The notes beneath the pieces were generated by a model. The model had not been told where the DNA came from and searched no databases. It saw only the letters and a list, made by a program, of their open reading frames with translations. DNA of 64,000 bases from Halorussus amylolyticus (GTDB lineage: Archaea; Halobacteriota; Halobacteria; Halobacteriales; Haladaptataceae), in the NCBI RefSeq assembly GCF_004143485.2, contig NZ_RXOB02000032.1, positions 1 to 64,000 on the forward strand. Reading direction: 5' to 3'. Both the position numbers and the translations under genes were made by a program. This document shows, piece after piece, positions 27,080 to 35,439 of the stretch (its first letter is position 1; each line of letters begins with the position of its first letter).

Positions 27080-27493
27080 TCAACAGCTCTTGCAGTTCCG
27101 ACGCTGGTAATACAACAGTCCGGCGAAGAGGACGACGCTCACCGCGCCGAGCAGGGGTCGGAGCGGGTCGAAGTACGTCATGAGAGCGGACGAACTGAAG
27201 AGTGCGAGCAATACGGCGTTACAGATCGGACAGCCGAACGCCAGAAACCCGCCGACGACGCTCCCGGCCGCGAACCGATCCCCCACTGGCTTCTCTGCGA
27301 GGGAACGCTGGTAGACGAACGCCCCGGCGAACGCCGACGTCGCGACGAGAAACAGGTAGTCGGCCGGCGTACGGGGAACCATCCGGACGTAGACCGGGTT
27401 CGACAGGAGCCCGGTCACTGTTCCGAACAGCAGGAAGACGCCGACGGCGACGCCCACACTTCGGAGGCGTCGCGTGCGAGTCGGGGACATCAT
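27080..27493 (-). CDS. Small membrane protein with GCPxC motif
   Basis: A 137-residue protein with about four membrane helices. In the third predicted helix is FGCPICNAVLLALF, and the C-terminus ends YYQRRNCKSC. It is related to the neighbouring 27578-28126 protein: both have G(V/F)LA-x-GCxxC-x-A-x-x-LxAL. Two pairs of Cys suggest redox or metal chemistry at the membrane. Third gene of an operon after a DsbA-like protein. Family function unknown. A start one codon in (27490) is possible. Confidence 0.72.
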   Translation of the reverse strand: MMSPTRTRRLRSVGVAVGVFLLFGTVTGLLSNPVYVRMVPRTPADYLFLVATSAFAGAFVYQRSLAEKPVGDRFAAGSVVGGFLAFGCPICNAVLLALFSSSALMTYFDPLRPLLGAVSVVLFAGLLYYQRRNCKSC

Positions 27494-27577
27494 CCGCTTA
27501 CCGTAGTCCGACGGCCCTTAGTAGTGTTGAATCTTGTGGACTCTCTGCATGCACTTTCGAGTGACGACACACGGCCG

Positions 27578-28126
27578 TCATGGCCGGTTGTCGATTCCGC
27601 ACGTTCGCGGATCCCCGGCTCGCCCGAGGAAGAACGCCAGGAGGAGGATGCCGCCCAGCCGCAGGAGGTTCCCGTCGAACGGGAGCGCAGCCATCGCGCC
27701 GACGAAGCCGAGCGCCCCGAGGACGCCCGCACCGCAACTGGCACAGCCCGCGGCGAGCACCCCCGGCACGACGCCCGCGAGCGTCGACGCACTCGTGCGT
27801 CGCGCTCGCCGGACCAGCGCGGCGGCGTTGGTCACCGCGATTCCGGTCAGGAGCGCGTACGCCGTCACGAGGCCGACGCCGAGCCAGCCCGTGCTCAGGT
27901 ACGTCTCCCGCGTGAGGGCGGTGACGGCGTAGCCGATGTCGGTCGGTGACCTCGCGAGTACCTGCATCGAGAACTGCGGGAACGCGCTCAGCACGGTGAA
28001 GACGTAGGTCGCTCCAGTCACGAGACCGGCGACGGCCAGACGCCGGTTCGACGTGAGCGGGTAGGCGAGGGCGTCCCGGAGGTCTCGCGTCCAGTCGCGG
28101 GCCACGGTCGTTCGATTCCCGGTCAC
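27578..28126 (-). CDS. Membrane protein with GCxSC motif, paralog of downstream gene
   Basis: A 182-residue membrane protein with about five helices. Near residue 135 is LAAGCASCGAGVLGALGF, and a third Cys (RTCGI) is at the end. The GTG start at 28126 is set by a 4-nt overlap (GTGA) with the DsbA-like gene; longer frames upstream are antisense-like and Arg-rich. Operon order is DsbA-like, this protein, the GCPxC protein. Possibly a partner of the DsbA-like protein in thiol or metal handling. This is inference. Confidence 0.74.
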   Translation of the reverse strand: MTGNRTTVARDWTRDLRDALAYPLTSNRRLAVAGLVTGATYVFTVLSAFPQFSMQVLARSPTDIGYAVTALTRETYLSTGWLGVGLVTAYALLTGIAVTNAAALVRRARRTSASTLAGVVPGVLAAGCASCGAGVLGALGFVGAMAALPFDGNLLRLGGILLLAFFLGRAGDPRTCGIDNRP

Positions 28127-28860
28127 GACTGTAGCACCTGGTCGAGCGTGTCTGAGAAGGTGTCGTAGGGGTGTGCGCCGACGAGCCGGCCGGCCGTGTC
28201 GGTCTCTCGGTTGTACAGCACGAACCCCGGCGTCCCCCGGATGCCGGCCGAGGTCGCGGCGGTGGCGTCCACCTCGACGGCCTCGCGGACCCTGTCGCCC
28301 CGAGCGTCTCGACACTCGTTGACGTCGGCTGCAGTGACGCCCTCCACCGATTCGGTGACCGCTCTGAACGTCGCCTCGTCTGCCCAGACGTGGCCCTGCT
28401 CGGCTTGCGCGTCGAAGACCTCGCCGTGCCAGTTCCAGTACGCCGCCGGGTCGGCATCCGCGACCTGACGCCAGACGCATCGGTCCCAAACGGCTGCCGG
28501 CGTGGAGTACTCTCCGATGTTAGGGTACAGCAGCGTCACGAGTCTGGCCTCGCCGGTGTCCAGGTAGTTTCGTCCGACCTCCGGGAGCGCTCCCGTCTCG
28601 AACTCCTTGCAGAACGGGCAGAGGTAATCCGTCCAGTAGTAGACGTCCACGGGGGCGTCGCGCTCGCCGGCGATGGGACGACCGGCGAGTTCGACGCCGA
28701 AGCCGGTCGTCTCGTCGCTCCGGTGAAAGGTGGACGGCACGTACTCGCGTTCGCTCGACCCCGACCGCGACGCGACGTACGCGACGCTGCCGCCGAACGC
28801 GAGGGTCGCGCCGCCCGCGAGAAGCGCCCGCCGGCGCGTAATCGTGTCCTCTTCGTCCAT
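28123..28860 (-). CDS. DsbA-family thioredoxin-fold protein, exported
   Basis: A 245-residue exported protein. Signal: TRRRALLAGGATLAFGG (8-24), TAT-like. The thioredoxin fold starts near residue 70; the active site is CPFC (Cys81, Cys84) in YLCPFCKEF. An inserted helical domain has Cys residues at about 127 and 178. The cis-Pro loop is GTPGFVLYN. It resembles haloarchaeal DsbA/DSBA-like thioredoxins. First gene of an operon with two GCxxC membrane proteins. Confidence 0.88.
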   Translation of the reverse strand: MDEEDTITRRRALLAGGATLAFGGSVAYVASRSGSSEREYVPSTFHRSDETTGFGVELAGRPIAGERDAPVDVYYWTDYLCPFCKEFETGALPEVGRNYLDTGEARLVTLLYPNIGEYSTPAAVWDRCVWRQVADADPAAYWNWHGEVFDAQAEQGHVWADEATFRAVTESVEGVTAADVNECRDARGDRVREAVEVDATAATSAGIRGTPGFVLYNRETDTAGRLVGAHPYDTFSDTLDQVLQS

Positions 28861-29017
28861 GAATGTCCAATTGTATACGATACCGACCGAAGGGTTTTTC
28901 GGTCGCGCAGCTCACGAAATTCGGCCGTGCGGTCCGTCACCGTCGACGAGGTAGTCGTCGGAACGTGGTCGGCGCACCGGTCACAACGATTTTACCAAAG
29001 GGCACCAGAGTCTTGCT

Positions 29018-29031
29018 CAGAATAAGCAATA
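29018..29031 (+). promoter_or_regulatory. Candidate regulatory site before the frameshifted rhodanese-MBL gene
   Basis: CAGAATAAGCAATA, 20-34 nt before the ATG at 29052. It overlaps the position expected for a TATA box (AATATAG). It matches the pattern seen at 26011 and 31681. Confidence 0.35.
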
Positions 29032-29051
29032 TAGTCTAGGGCCAGCCGACG

Positions 29052-30133
29052 ATGATCCCCGACGAAGTCGTAGCACGGCGCGACGGCGACCTGTTCGTCC
29101 TCGACGTTCGCAACGAGGACGACTTCGAGGAGTGGCGCGTAGTGGGCAGCTACAACGTCCCGATCTACGACCAGTTGCTCGACGATGACTTCACCGGTTT
29201 GAAGGACTCGCTGGACGAGATTCCCGAGGACGAGGAGACCGTCGTGGTGTGCGTCGCCGGCGTCACGTCGGTCGACGCTACCGAGTTCCTCCGCGAGCGA
29301 GGCTACGACGCCAAGTCGATGGAAGACGGTATGGACGGCTGGGGCCGCGTCCACGTCGCGTACGAGGTCGAGGACGCCGATGGCGTGGTCCAGATCGTCC
29401 GGCCCGGAACGGGGTGCGTCTCGTACCTCGTCCACGACGGCGGCAAGGGGGACCGTCGTCGACCCAAGCCTGTATCTCGACGAGTACCGCCCACTCGCCG
29501 CCGAGCGCGACGTCGAACTCGTCGGGGCGGTCGACACGCACGCCAATCCCGACCACGTCAGCGGCGGTCGCTCCTTCGCGGACGACCTCGACGCGCCGTA
29601 CTACCCCAATCCGGCTGACGGCAGCGAACTCGACAAGTACGACCCGCTCGAAGACGGCGACAGCGTCGCGGTCGGCGCCCGCGACCTGGAAGTGCGCCAC
29701 ACGCCGGGTCAAACTCCCGGAAGCGTCTCGCTGGAGTGGGGCGACGCCCTGCTCTCGGGCGACACGCTGTTCATCGACAGCGTCGGGCGGCCCGACCTCG
29801 AAGGGAACGACGAGATGGACGTGCGCGAGGCGGCCGAGGAATTGTTCGACAGCCTCGCCGAACTCGGTGACTTCCCCGAGAGACGGTCGTCCACCCCGGC
29901 CACTTCTCCGCCGAGGACCTGCGGCCGCTCTCGACGTCGCTCGGGCGGGTCGAGGAGACCAACGAGCTGTTCGGGATGGCAGACTGCGAGGCGTTCGTCG
30001 ACACCATCGTCGAGAGCCTCTCGGACGAACCGGCCAACTACAACCAGATCAAGGCCATCAACTGGGGAAAGGAACCGCTGACGGGCGACGTCACGGACCT
30101 CGAACTCGGCCTAACAACTGCGCCGCGAACTAA
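29052..30133 (+). pseudogene. Rhodanese-MBL fusion with three frameshifts
   Basis: A third-type copy of the persulfide dioxygenase-like family. The first frame gives a rhodanese domain with Cys67 (VVCVAGVTS) and RPGTGCVSYLV. Three single-base indels break it: an extra G in the run at 29447-29451, a lost base near 29878-29882 in CCGAGAGACG, and a lost C near 30108-30111. Correcting these gives THANPDH (the metal motif has Asn in place of the second His), GDTLFIDSVGRPDLEGN, VHPGHFSAED and a final LELGPNNCAAN. Either a recent pseudogene or assembly errors in homopolymers. The intact length would be about 360 residues. Confidence 0.82.
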
Positions 30134-30287
30134 CTGCTGATCTCTAAAGCAATATTTTGCTGTTCTAAGGATATACGAAATTACTTCTGTAAATCATGGA
30201 AGCGACGCAGGAAGCGGACTCATCGGCGTCCAGAGACGTGTGAGCAGTCGGTCGACCGTGGCCTCGATCCACTCGAACCGCGGGAGA

Positions 30288-31643
30288 TTATTTCCCGTCG
30301 TCCAGCCGTCCGCCGAGTACCTTCGCTGCGGTTAAAATGGGGTCCCAGACGGGGCTGAACGGCGGCGCGTACGCGAGGTCGAGATTCTGGAGGTCCTCGA
30401 CGGTGAGTCCGGCGTGGAGCGCGGTGGCGACGGTGTCGATGCGCTTGGCTCCCTCTCGACCCACGACGCTCGCACCCAGCACTCGCCCCGTGTCACGGTC
30501 CGCCACGAGGTGGACGGTCAGTTCCTCGGAGCCAGGGTAGTAGTTGGCCCGCGATTCGTCCGTGATTGTGACCGAGACCGGGTCGAAACCGGCCTCGCGG
30601 GCGGCCGACTCGTCGAGGACCCCGGTTCGGGCCGCGCCGAGGTCGAACGCCTTGACGATGGCGGTTCCGGCGGTTCCGCCGACCTCGGTCGGCTCGCCCG
30701 CGACGGTCTGGCCGATGGCGCGACCTGAACGGTTGGCCGTGAGCGCGAGTGGAACGTGGTCCGGTTCACCGGTGACGACGTTGGTAGCTTCCGCGCAGTC
30801 GCCGGCCGCGTAGACGTCGGGCGCGGTCGTCCGGCCGTGCTCGTCGGTGGCGACAGCCCCGGTCGGTCCGAGTTCGATGCCCGTGTCGGCCGCCAGTTCA
30901 GCGTTCGGCTCGACGCCGACCCCGACGATGGCGAGGTCTGCGGACACGCCCTCGTCGTCGAGGTCGACGGCCTCGATCCGGCCGCTCCCCGCGAATCCTT
31001 CGACCGCGGTCTCCAACCGGACGTCTACGTCCTGCTCGCGGAGGTGCTCCTCGACCGCTTCTCCGACCACGCTACCGAACGGCTGGAGGACGTGGGGTAA
31101 CATCTCGAAGAGGGTGACGGACAGCCCGCGTCCCGACAACGCCTCCGCCATCTCGACGCCGACGTAGCCACCACCCACGACGGCGGCGGTCTCGGGGTCG
31201 TGCCGGTCGAGGAATTGGTCGATAGCGTCCGCCTCGTCCATGTCGTGGATGGTGAACACGCCGTCGAGGTCCATCCCGTCGAACGGCGGCCGGATGGCGC
31301 TCGCCCCGGTCGCGATCAGGAGGTGATCGTAGGGCTGTTCGAAGCGCTCGTCGTCGGCCGAGACCGTGACGGTCTTCGCGTCGGTATCGACCGCGACGAC
31401 TTCGTGGCGCGTCCGGAGGTCGACGTCGCGCCCTTGGACGAACTCCTCGGGCGTCACGGACACGAGGTCGTCGAGTTCCGCGACGTCGCCCTTGACGTAG
31501 TAAGGCATCCCACAGGCTGCGTAGGACACCCACTCGCCCTTCTCGAAGACGACGACGTCCAGTTCCGGACTTTCGCGTTTTGCCTTGCTTGCAGCGCTCA
31601 TACCGGCCGCGTCTCCGCCGACGATGACGAACGTCTCTCCCAT
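30288..31643 (-). CDS. CoA-disulfide reductase / FAD-dependent pyridine-nucleotide oxidoreductase
   Basis: A 451-residue flavoprotein. N-terminal FAD site (VIVGGDAAGMSAASKAKR), catalytic Cys44 in SYAACGMPYY, NAD(P)H site (VVGGGYVGVEMAEAL), FAD-ribityl motif (VYAAGDCAE), and a C-terminal dimerisation domain ending near YAPPFSPVWDP. This matches CoA-disulfide reductases and CoA-dependent NADH:sulfur or persulfide reductases. In this region it could reduce CoA persulfide or CoA disulfide and so release sulfide. It has no rhodanese tail, unlike some bacterial forms. Confidence 0.9.
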   Translation of the reverse strand: MGETFVIVGGDAAGMSAASKAKRESPELDVVVFEKGEWVSYAACGMPYYVKGDVAELDDLVSVTPEEFVQGRDVDLRTRHEVVAVDTDAKTVTVSADDERFEQPYDHLLIATGASAIRPPFDGMDLDGVFTIHDMDEADAIDQFLDRHDPETAAVVGGGYVGVEMAEALSGRGLSVTLFEMLPHVLQPFGSVVGEAVEEHLREQDVDVRLETAVEGFAGSGRIEAVDLDDEGVSADLAIVGVGVEPNAELAADTGIELGPTGAVATDEHGRTTAPDVYAAGDCAEATNVVTGEPDHVPLALTANRSGRAIGQTVAGEPTEVGGTAGTAIVKAFDLGAARTGVLDESAAREAGFDPVSVTITDESRANYYPGSEELTVHLVADRDTGRVLGASVVGREGAKRIDTVATALHAGLTVEDLQNLDLAYAPPFSPVWDPILTAAKVLGGRLDDGK

Positions 31644-31680
31644 ACGTACTCAAAGCCCTCGGACGTCAAAAAATATTTCG

Positions 31681-31694
31681 CAGAACTCACAATA
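31681..31694. promoter_or_regulatory. Candidate regulatory site before the CoA-disulfide reductase gene
   Basis: CAGAACTCACAATA on the plus strand, about 38-51 nt before the start of the minus-strand reductase gene. The minus-strand reading TATTGTGAG resembles the TATTGTGC sites. It lies between divergent genes. Confidence 0.35.
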
Positions 31695-31731
31695 CCAAAC
31701 ACTTGAACTGCTCTGGCGCGTACCCCCTCAC

Positions 31732-32280
31732 ATGAGCACCGACTGGCGAGCGGAAGTCGAGCAACGACGCGAGCAGAAGGACCGATACTTCGGGGAGAAC
31801 CCCAGATCGCCGATTCCGGACGGCGAGCAGGCGTCCTTCGACGGCCTGAACTACTATCCGCTGGACGAGCAGTACCGATTCGAGCTTCCGCTCCACGAAC
31901 ACGACGACAAGGAGCGACTCACCGTCGCCACGAGTACGGACGGCGAGCAGGAGTACGTCCGATGGGGAGAGTTCCGTTTCGCCGTCGGCGTCGAGGAGGT
32001 AACCCTCCAAGCGTACAAGTCCGATTCCGAAGATGACCGCCTCTGGGTGCCGTTCCGCGATGCGACGAGCGGCGACGAGACCTACGGCGCTGGTCGATAT
32101 CTCGACCTCGAACGCGAGACGCACCGTACCGCGGACGGCGACTGGCTCCTCGACTTCAACGAGGCGTACAATCCGACGTGCGCGTACTCCGACCGCTACG
32201 AGTGCCCGCTTCCCCCGATGGAGAACTGGCTGGATGTCGCTATCGAAGCCGGCGAGAAGAGCTATCAGACGAACGAGTAG
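31732..32280 (+). CDS. DUF1684 domain protein
   Basis: A 182-residue acidic cytoplasmic protein of the DUF1684 family. The conserved parts are present: ENPRSPIP near the start, FNGLxYYPxDExYRF-like (FDGLNYYPLDEQYRF), LWVPFRDATSGDETYGAGRY, and the C-terminal FNEAYNPTCAYSDRYECPLPP with two Cys. The biochemical role is unknown. The ATG at 31732 fits the family N-terminus. It diverges from the CoA-disulfide reductase and is convergent with a membrane-protein gene. Confidence 0.87.
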   Translation: MSTDWRAEVEQRREQKDRYFGENPRSPIPDGEQASFDGLNYYPLDEQYRFELPLHEHDDKERLTVATSTDGEQEYVRWGEFRFAVGVEEVTLQAYKSDSEDDRLWVPFRDATSGDETYGAGRYLDLERETHRTADGDWLLDFNEAYNPTCAYSDRYECPLPPMENWLDVAIEAGEKSYQTNE

Positions 32281-32679
32281 GGGCTGCCGGACATACAGGT
32301 AGAGTAGTATCCCGACGTTGATGAGGACGCCCAGTACTCCCTTCTCGACTAGTCGGTCGAATTCGCCATCCCACAGCGCTACTATTGTGACCGTCGAGAG
32401 GACGGCCGCACCGACCAGCACCGTCGGCCACCAATCCTGACGTAAAACGTACCCGAGGCCGCCAGCGACGAACCCTAGCGTGACCACCACGTACGACGCA
32501 CTGGACAGCAGCAGGACGGTCTCTCTGGGGAGAGCCGACGAGAGGAGCCACGAGTGGCCGGTCCAGCCCATCTGCTCTTCGACTTCGACCCAGCCCTGAC
32601 TCAGCACGACGTACCACAGGTGGACGAACCCGTGGAGAACGAAGAAGAGTCCCACGAGAAGTCTAGTGGCGGTGGCCAT
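32281..32679 (-). CDS. Membrane protein lacking its own stop codon
   Basis: About 133 residues with four membrane helices: LLVGLFFVLHGFVHLWYVVL, ETVLLLSSASYVVVTLGFVA, a WWPTVLVGAAVLSTVTIVAL segment and VLGVLINVGILLYLYV. The coding signal stops near 32285, exactly where the convergent DUF1684 gene ends. The open frame then continues antisense through that gene to 31687 with no credible protein. The C-terminus was probably lost or altered when the two genes were joined. Function unknown; a DoxX-like or HXXEE-like role cannot be shown. Confidence 0.6.
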
Positions 32680-32708
32680 ACGCCCTCTATGTGAGAAGTT
32701 CGGAAATT

Positions 32709-32720
32709 TGTAGGGGGTGT
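32709..32720. repeat. TGTAGGGGGTGT motif, copy 1
   Basis: The 12-mer occurs exactly at 32709-32720, 43070-43081 and 53991-54002. Here it lies 30 nt before the start of the minus-strand membrane-protein gene. Confidence 0.6.
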
Positions 32721-32917
32721 CCGCGAAACGGCGCGCCGTCTCAGTTCTCCTCGGACCGGTCGCGTTTCGGGACCGGACGCGAGCCACGTCTCGCACGGAG
32801 TCTCCGTCCGATGACTGCGACATCACGGCCGGATCGATATCGTGGTTGGGGTCCGGGAACATTCTAGCCGAGTACTGTACCGTACCATTATGGACGTAGC
32901 GGCCGACTTCGCGTACG

Positions 32918-33448
32918 ATGATCGAACTCTTGTTCGGTGACGAACTGAACGAGCCTGGCGGGTATATCGCGGAGGTCATCTACGGGGCGAACGACGGCAT
33001 CGTCACGACGTTCGCGGTCGTCGCTGGCGTCGCGGGTGCCGCACTCGACCCGGCAATCGTGCTCATCCTCGGCGTGGCGAACCTGCTCGCGGACGGGTTC
33101 TCGATGGGCATGAGCAACTACCTCAGCCAGCGGTCCGAACGGGATTACCAGGTAGCCCAGGGCAACGCTACCGAGCGAGGGAAACCGCCGAGATACACGG
33201 CGGCAGTGACGTTTCTCGCGTTCGTCGTCGCGGGCTGGGCACCACTGTTCCCGTACGCGCTCGGACTCGCTTCGACGTTCCGGCTCTCCGTCGTAGTGAC
33301 GGGCGTCGCGTTCTTCGTCGTCGGTGCCGGCCGGACCCTCGTAACGAACCGGCGATGGTACGCCGCGGGCGGCGAGATGCTGGCGGTCGGCATGCTCGCC
33401 GCGGGAGTTGCGTTCGCCACGGGGAACGCCCTCGGCGGACTCGCGTAG
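32918..33448 (+). CDS. VIT1/CCC1-family Fe2+/Mn2+ transporter
   Basis: A 176-residue membrane protein. The N-terminal signature YIAEVIYGANDGIVTTFAVV and the LLADGFSMGMSNYLSQRSE segment (second helix with polar cavity residues) are diagnostic. Five helices are expected; the length is at the short end of the family. It should move Fe2+ or Mn2+ in exchange for protons or Na+. A short gene remnant follows immediately. Confidence 0.88.
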   Translation: MIELLFGDELNEPGGYIAEVIYGANDGIVTTFAVVAGVAGAALDPAIVLILGVANLLADGFSMGMSNYLSQRSERDYQVAQGNATERGKPPRYTAAVTFLAFVVAGWAPLFPYALGLASTFRLSVVVTGVAFFVVGAGRTLVTNRRWYAAGGEMLAVGMLAAGVAFATGNALGGLA

Positions 33449-33550
33449 ATGGCCGACCGTCGCGCCGTAACCGCCGCCGGGAAGGCCGTCGCCGGTTTCA
33501 CCGACCCGAGTATCTTCCTGTTGCTCGCCGGGTTCGTCCCCGACGATTGA
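33449..33550 (+). pseudogene. Remnant of a membrane permease
   Basis: A 33-residue frame begins directly after the VIT stop with GKAVAGFTDPSIFLLLAGFV, which resembles an early helix of SLC13/ArsB-type permeases. It ends at once in a stop. There is no more of the gene downstream, so it looks like a truncated fragment. Confidence 0.4.
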
Positions 33551-33684
33551 TGTCCTGGCGTCGATTACTCCAGTATCTTGGGGACGGGGTATCGATAACC
33601 GTCGTCCGATGCTCGGTTGACATCCGGTGAGACCGCTCCATGCCACTGGCTCTACTGAGTACGTCTGCGAACCCGGAGCGCTCC

Positions 33685-35184
33685 TTAGACGTACTCGAAG
33701 ACGCGAGCCATCCCTCGTTCCAAGTGATAGTTGTTGTGACAGTGGAAGAGCCAGTCGCCGGGGTTGTCCGCTATGAAGTCGAACGAAACCCGACCTCGGT
33801 GGGGCGGGACGAGGACGGTGTCCTTGACCGCGTCGCCGACCTGGAAGAAGTGGCCGTGAAGGTGCATCGGGTGGATCGCCGGACTAAGGTTCACCATCCG
33901 AACCCGGATATGCTCGCCCTCGCTGATCTCTAGAGGGTCGGCGTTCGGGTACACTTGGCCGTCGATGGTCCACGCGCCGGGTTCCCGCATCATCCCTCCC
34001 GAGAGGGTGAGGTCGAACGTCCGGTCGGGTGTGCCGTCAACGTCGAGCGGTTCGAGCGCCCTGAGGTCGCCGTACTGGAGCGTTCGACCGTCGAACTGCG
34101 GTCGTCCGGCAGAACCGGTCCCGCCTGCGTCATCGTACCGCAGTATCGTTTCCGCAGGCCGCTCGTTTCCGACGACCGGCACCGCAACGATGGTCCAGTC
34201 CCCGGGGGAGTCGGCTTCGACGATCGCGTCGTAGCGTTCGCCCATGCTGATGTGGAAGGAGTCGACCTCTACCGGTTCGACCGGCCGCCCGTCGGCGTGC
34301 GTAACCGTCATGGAGTGCCCGCCGACGCCGACGCGGTACGTCGTGGCGCCGCTCGGATTGATAAACCGCAGTCGGACGCGCTCGCCTTCTTCGACTTCGA
34401 ACACGGGCGGGTTCGAGGGGAGGCGCCCGTTGACGACCATCCCTTCGTACGGGGGACGGCGGCCCTGCATCGGACCGCCACCTCCCATTCCGCCGTTCCG
34501 GCCTCCCCCGCCGGGGCCGGGTCCGCCACCATCGCCACCACCGTCCCGGCCTCCCCCGCCGGGACCGGGTCCGCCACCATCGCCACCACCACCTCTCCCG
34601 GGTGGCGCTTCGATAGAGTCGAGTACCGGGTCGCCAGCGAGGTAGTCGTCGACGACTAACGTGTACTCCCGGTCGTATTCGACGTGGGGCGACTCCTCCT
34701 CGACGATCAGTGGCCCATTGAGTGCTCTGTCGAGTTGGAGTCCGACGTGGCTGTGATAGACGTACGTGCCCGCTGGCGACGCTTCGTACTCGTACGTGAA
34801 CGTCTCGCCGGGCGGGACCGGGTCCTGCGTGACGTTCGGAACGCCGTCCATCGGATTCGGGACGGGAACGCCGTGCCAGTGAACGGTCGTTTCCTCCGGC
34901 AACCGATTCTCGACGGTGACCCGAAGCGTGTCACCCTCGCTCACGCGGAGTTCCGGTCCGGGATACCGGTCGTCGTACAGCCACGTGCTGCCGGCCTCGC
35001 CCGGTGCTACCTCGGCCTGTCCTTCTTTGGCCACCAGCGTCATGTCCTGTCCGTCCTTTCGTGACTCGGCGACGGACCCCGGGTTACCCGCACGCACTCC
35101 CCTACTTCCTGCGATTCCCACCAGTGCCGCGCCTCCGACGCGCAATACACTCCGTCGTGATACGTTCCTGTCGTTGCTGTTCAT
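33685..35184 (-). CDS. Multicopper oxidase, exported
   Basis: A 499-residue secreted laccase-like oxidase. The signal has a twin Arg (SRRSVLRVGGAALVG, 9-23). Copper ligands: HWHG (102-105), HSH (144-146), HPMHLHGHFF and HCHNNYHLERGM with the type 1 Cys-His and axial Met. Three cupredoxin domains are expected. Between domains 1 and 2 is a Gly-Pro-rich stretch of about 50 residues made of two 16-residue repeats (48-bp DNA repeats at 34502 and 34550). It may oxidise Cu+ or phenolic or sulfur compounds. The ATG at 35184 gives the signal peptide. Confidence 0.92.
   Translation of the reverse strand: MNSNDRNVSRRSVLRVGGAALVGIAGSRGVRAGNPGSVAESRKDGQDMTLVAKEGQAEVAPGEAGSTWLYDDRYPGPELRVSEGDTLRVTVENRLPEETTVHWHGVPVPNPMDGVPNVTQDPVPPGETFTYEYEASPAGTYVYHSHVGLQLDRALNGPLIVEEESPHVEYDREYTLVVDDYLAGDPVLDSIEAPPGRGGGGDGGGPGPGGGGRDGGGDGGGPGPGGGGRNGGMGGGGPMQGRRPPYEGMVVNGRLPSNPPVFEVEEGERVRLRFINPSGATTYRVGVGGHSMTVTHADGRPVEPVEVDSFHISMGERYDAIVEADSPGDWTIVAVPVVGNERPAETILRYDDAGGTGSAGRPQFDGRTLQYGDLRALEPLDVDGTPDRTFDLTLSGGMMREPGAWTIDGQVYPNADPLEISEGEHIRVRMVNLSPAIHPMHLHGHFFQVGDAVKDTVLVPPHRGRVSFDFIADNPGDWLFHCHNNYHLERGMARVFEYV
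34502..34594. repeat. 48-bp direct repeat within the multicopper oxidase gene
   Basis: Two near-identical 48-bp units begin at 34502 and 34550 (CCTCCCCCGCCGGG-CCGGG...). They encode Gly/Pro/Asp-rich residues in a linker. In-frame slippage can change the linker length. Confidence 0.7.
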
Positions 35185-35439
35185 CAGGTGTGTTACCACG
35201 CCTGTACCAAAAAACGAGGGGTGAATGCTCAGCACCAGAGAGTATCGCCGCCCGACTCGGGTCGTTGGGCTTGGAAATCGCACGCGGACGGCAGGCGATA
35301 GCGAACACGCGGAACTAATTATATTGAGGGGTGTACTACCACGGCCGTTAAACCGGGATACGCGCCGTCGTCGTCCGTTCGGAAGTCCAATAGCTGAATC
35401 GGCGGAGAGATTATCGGGGACGCGAGCGAGACTTGCGGT

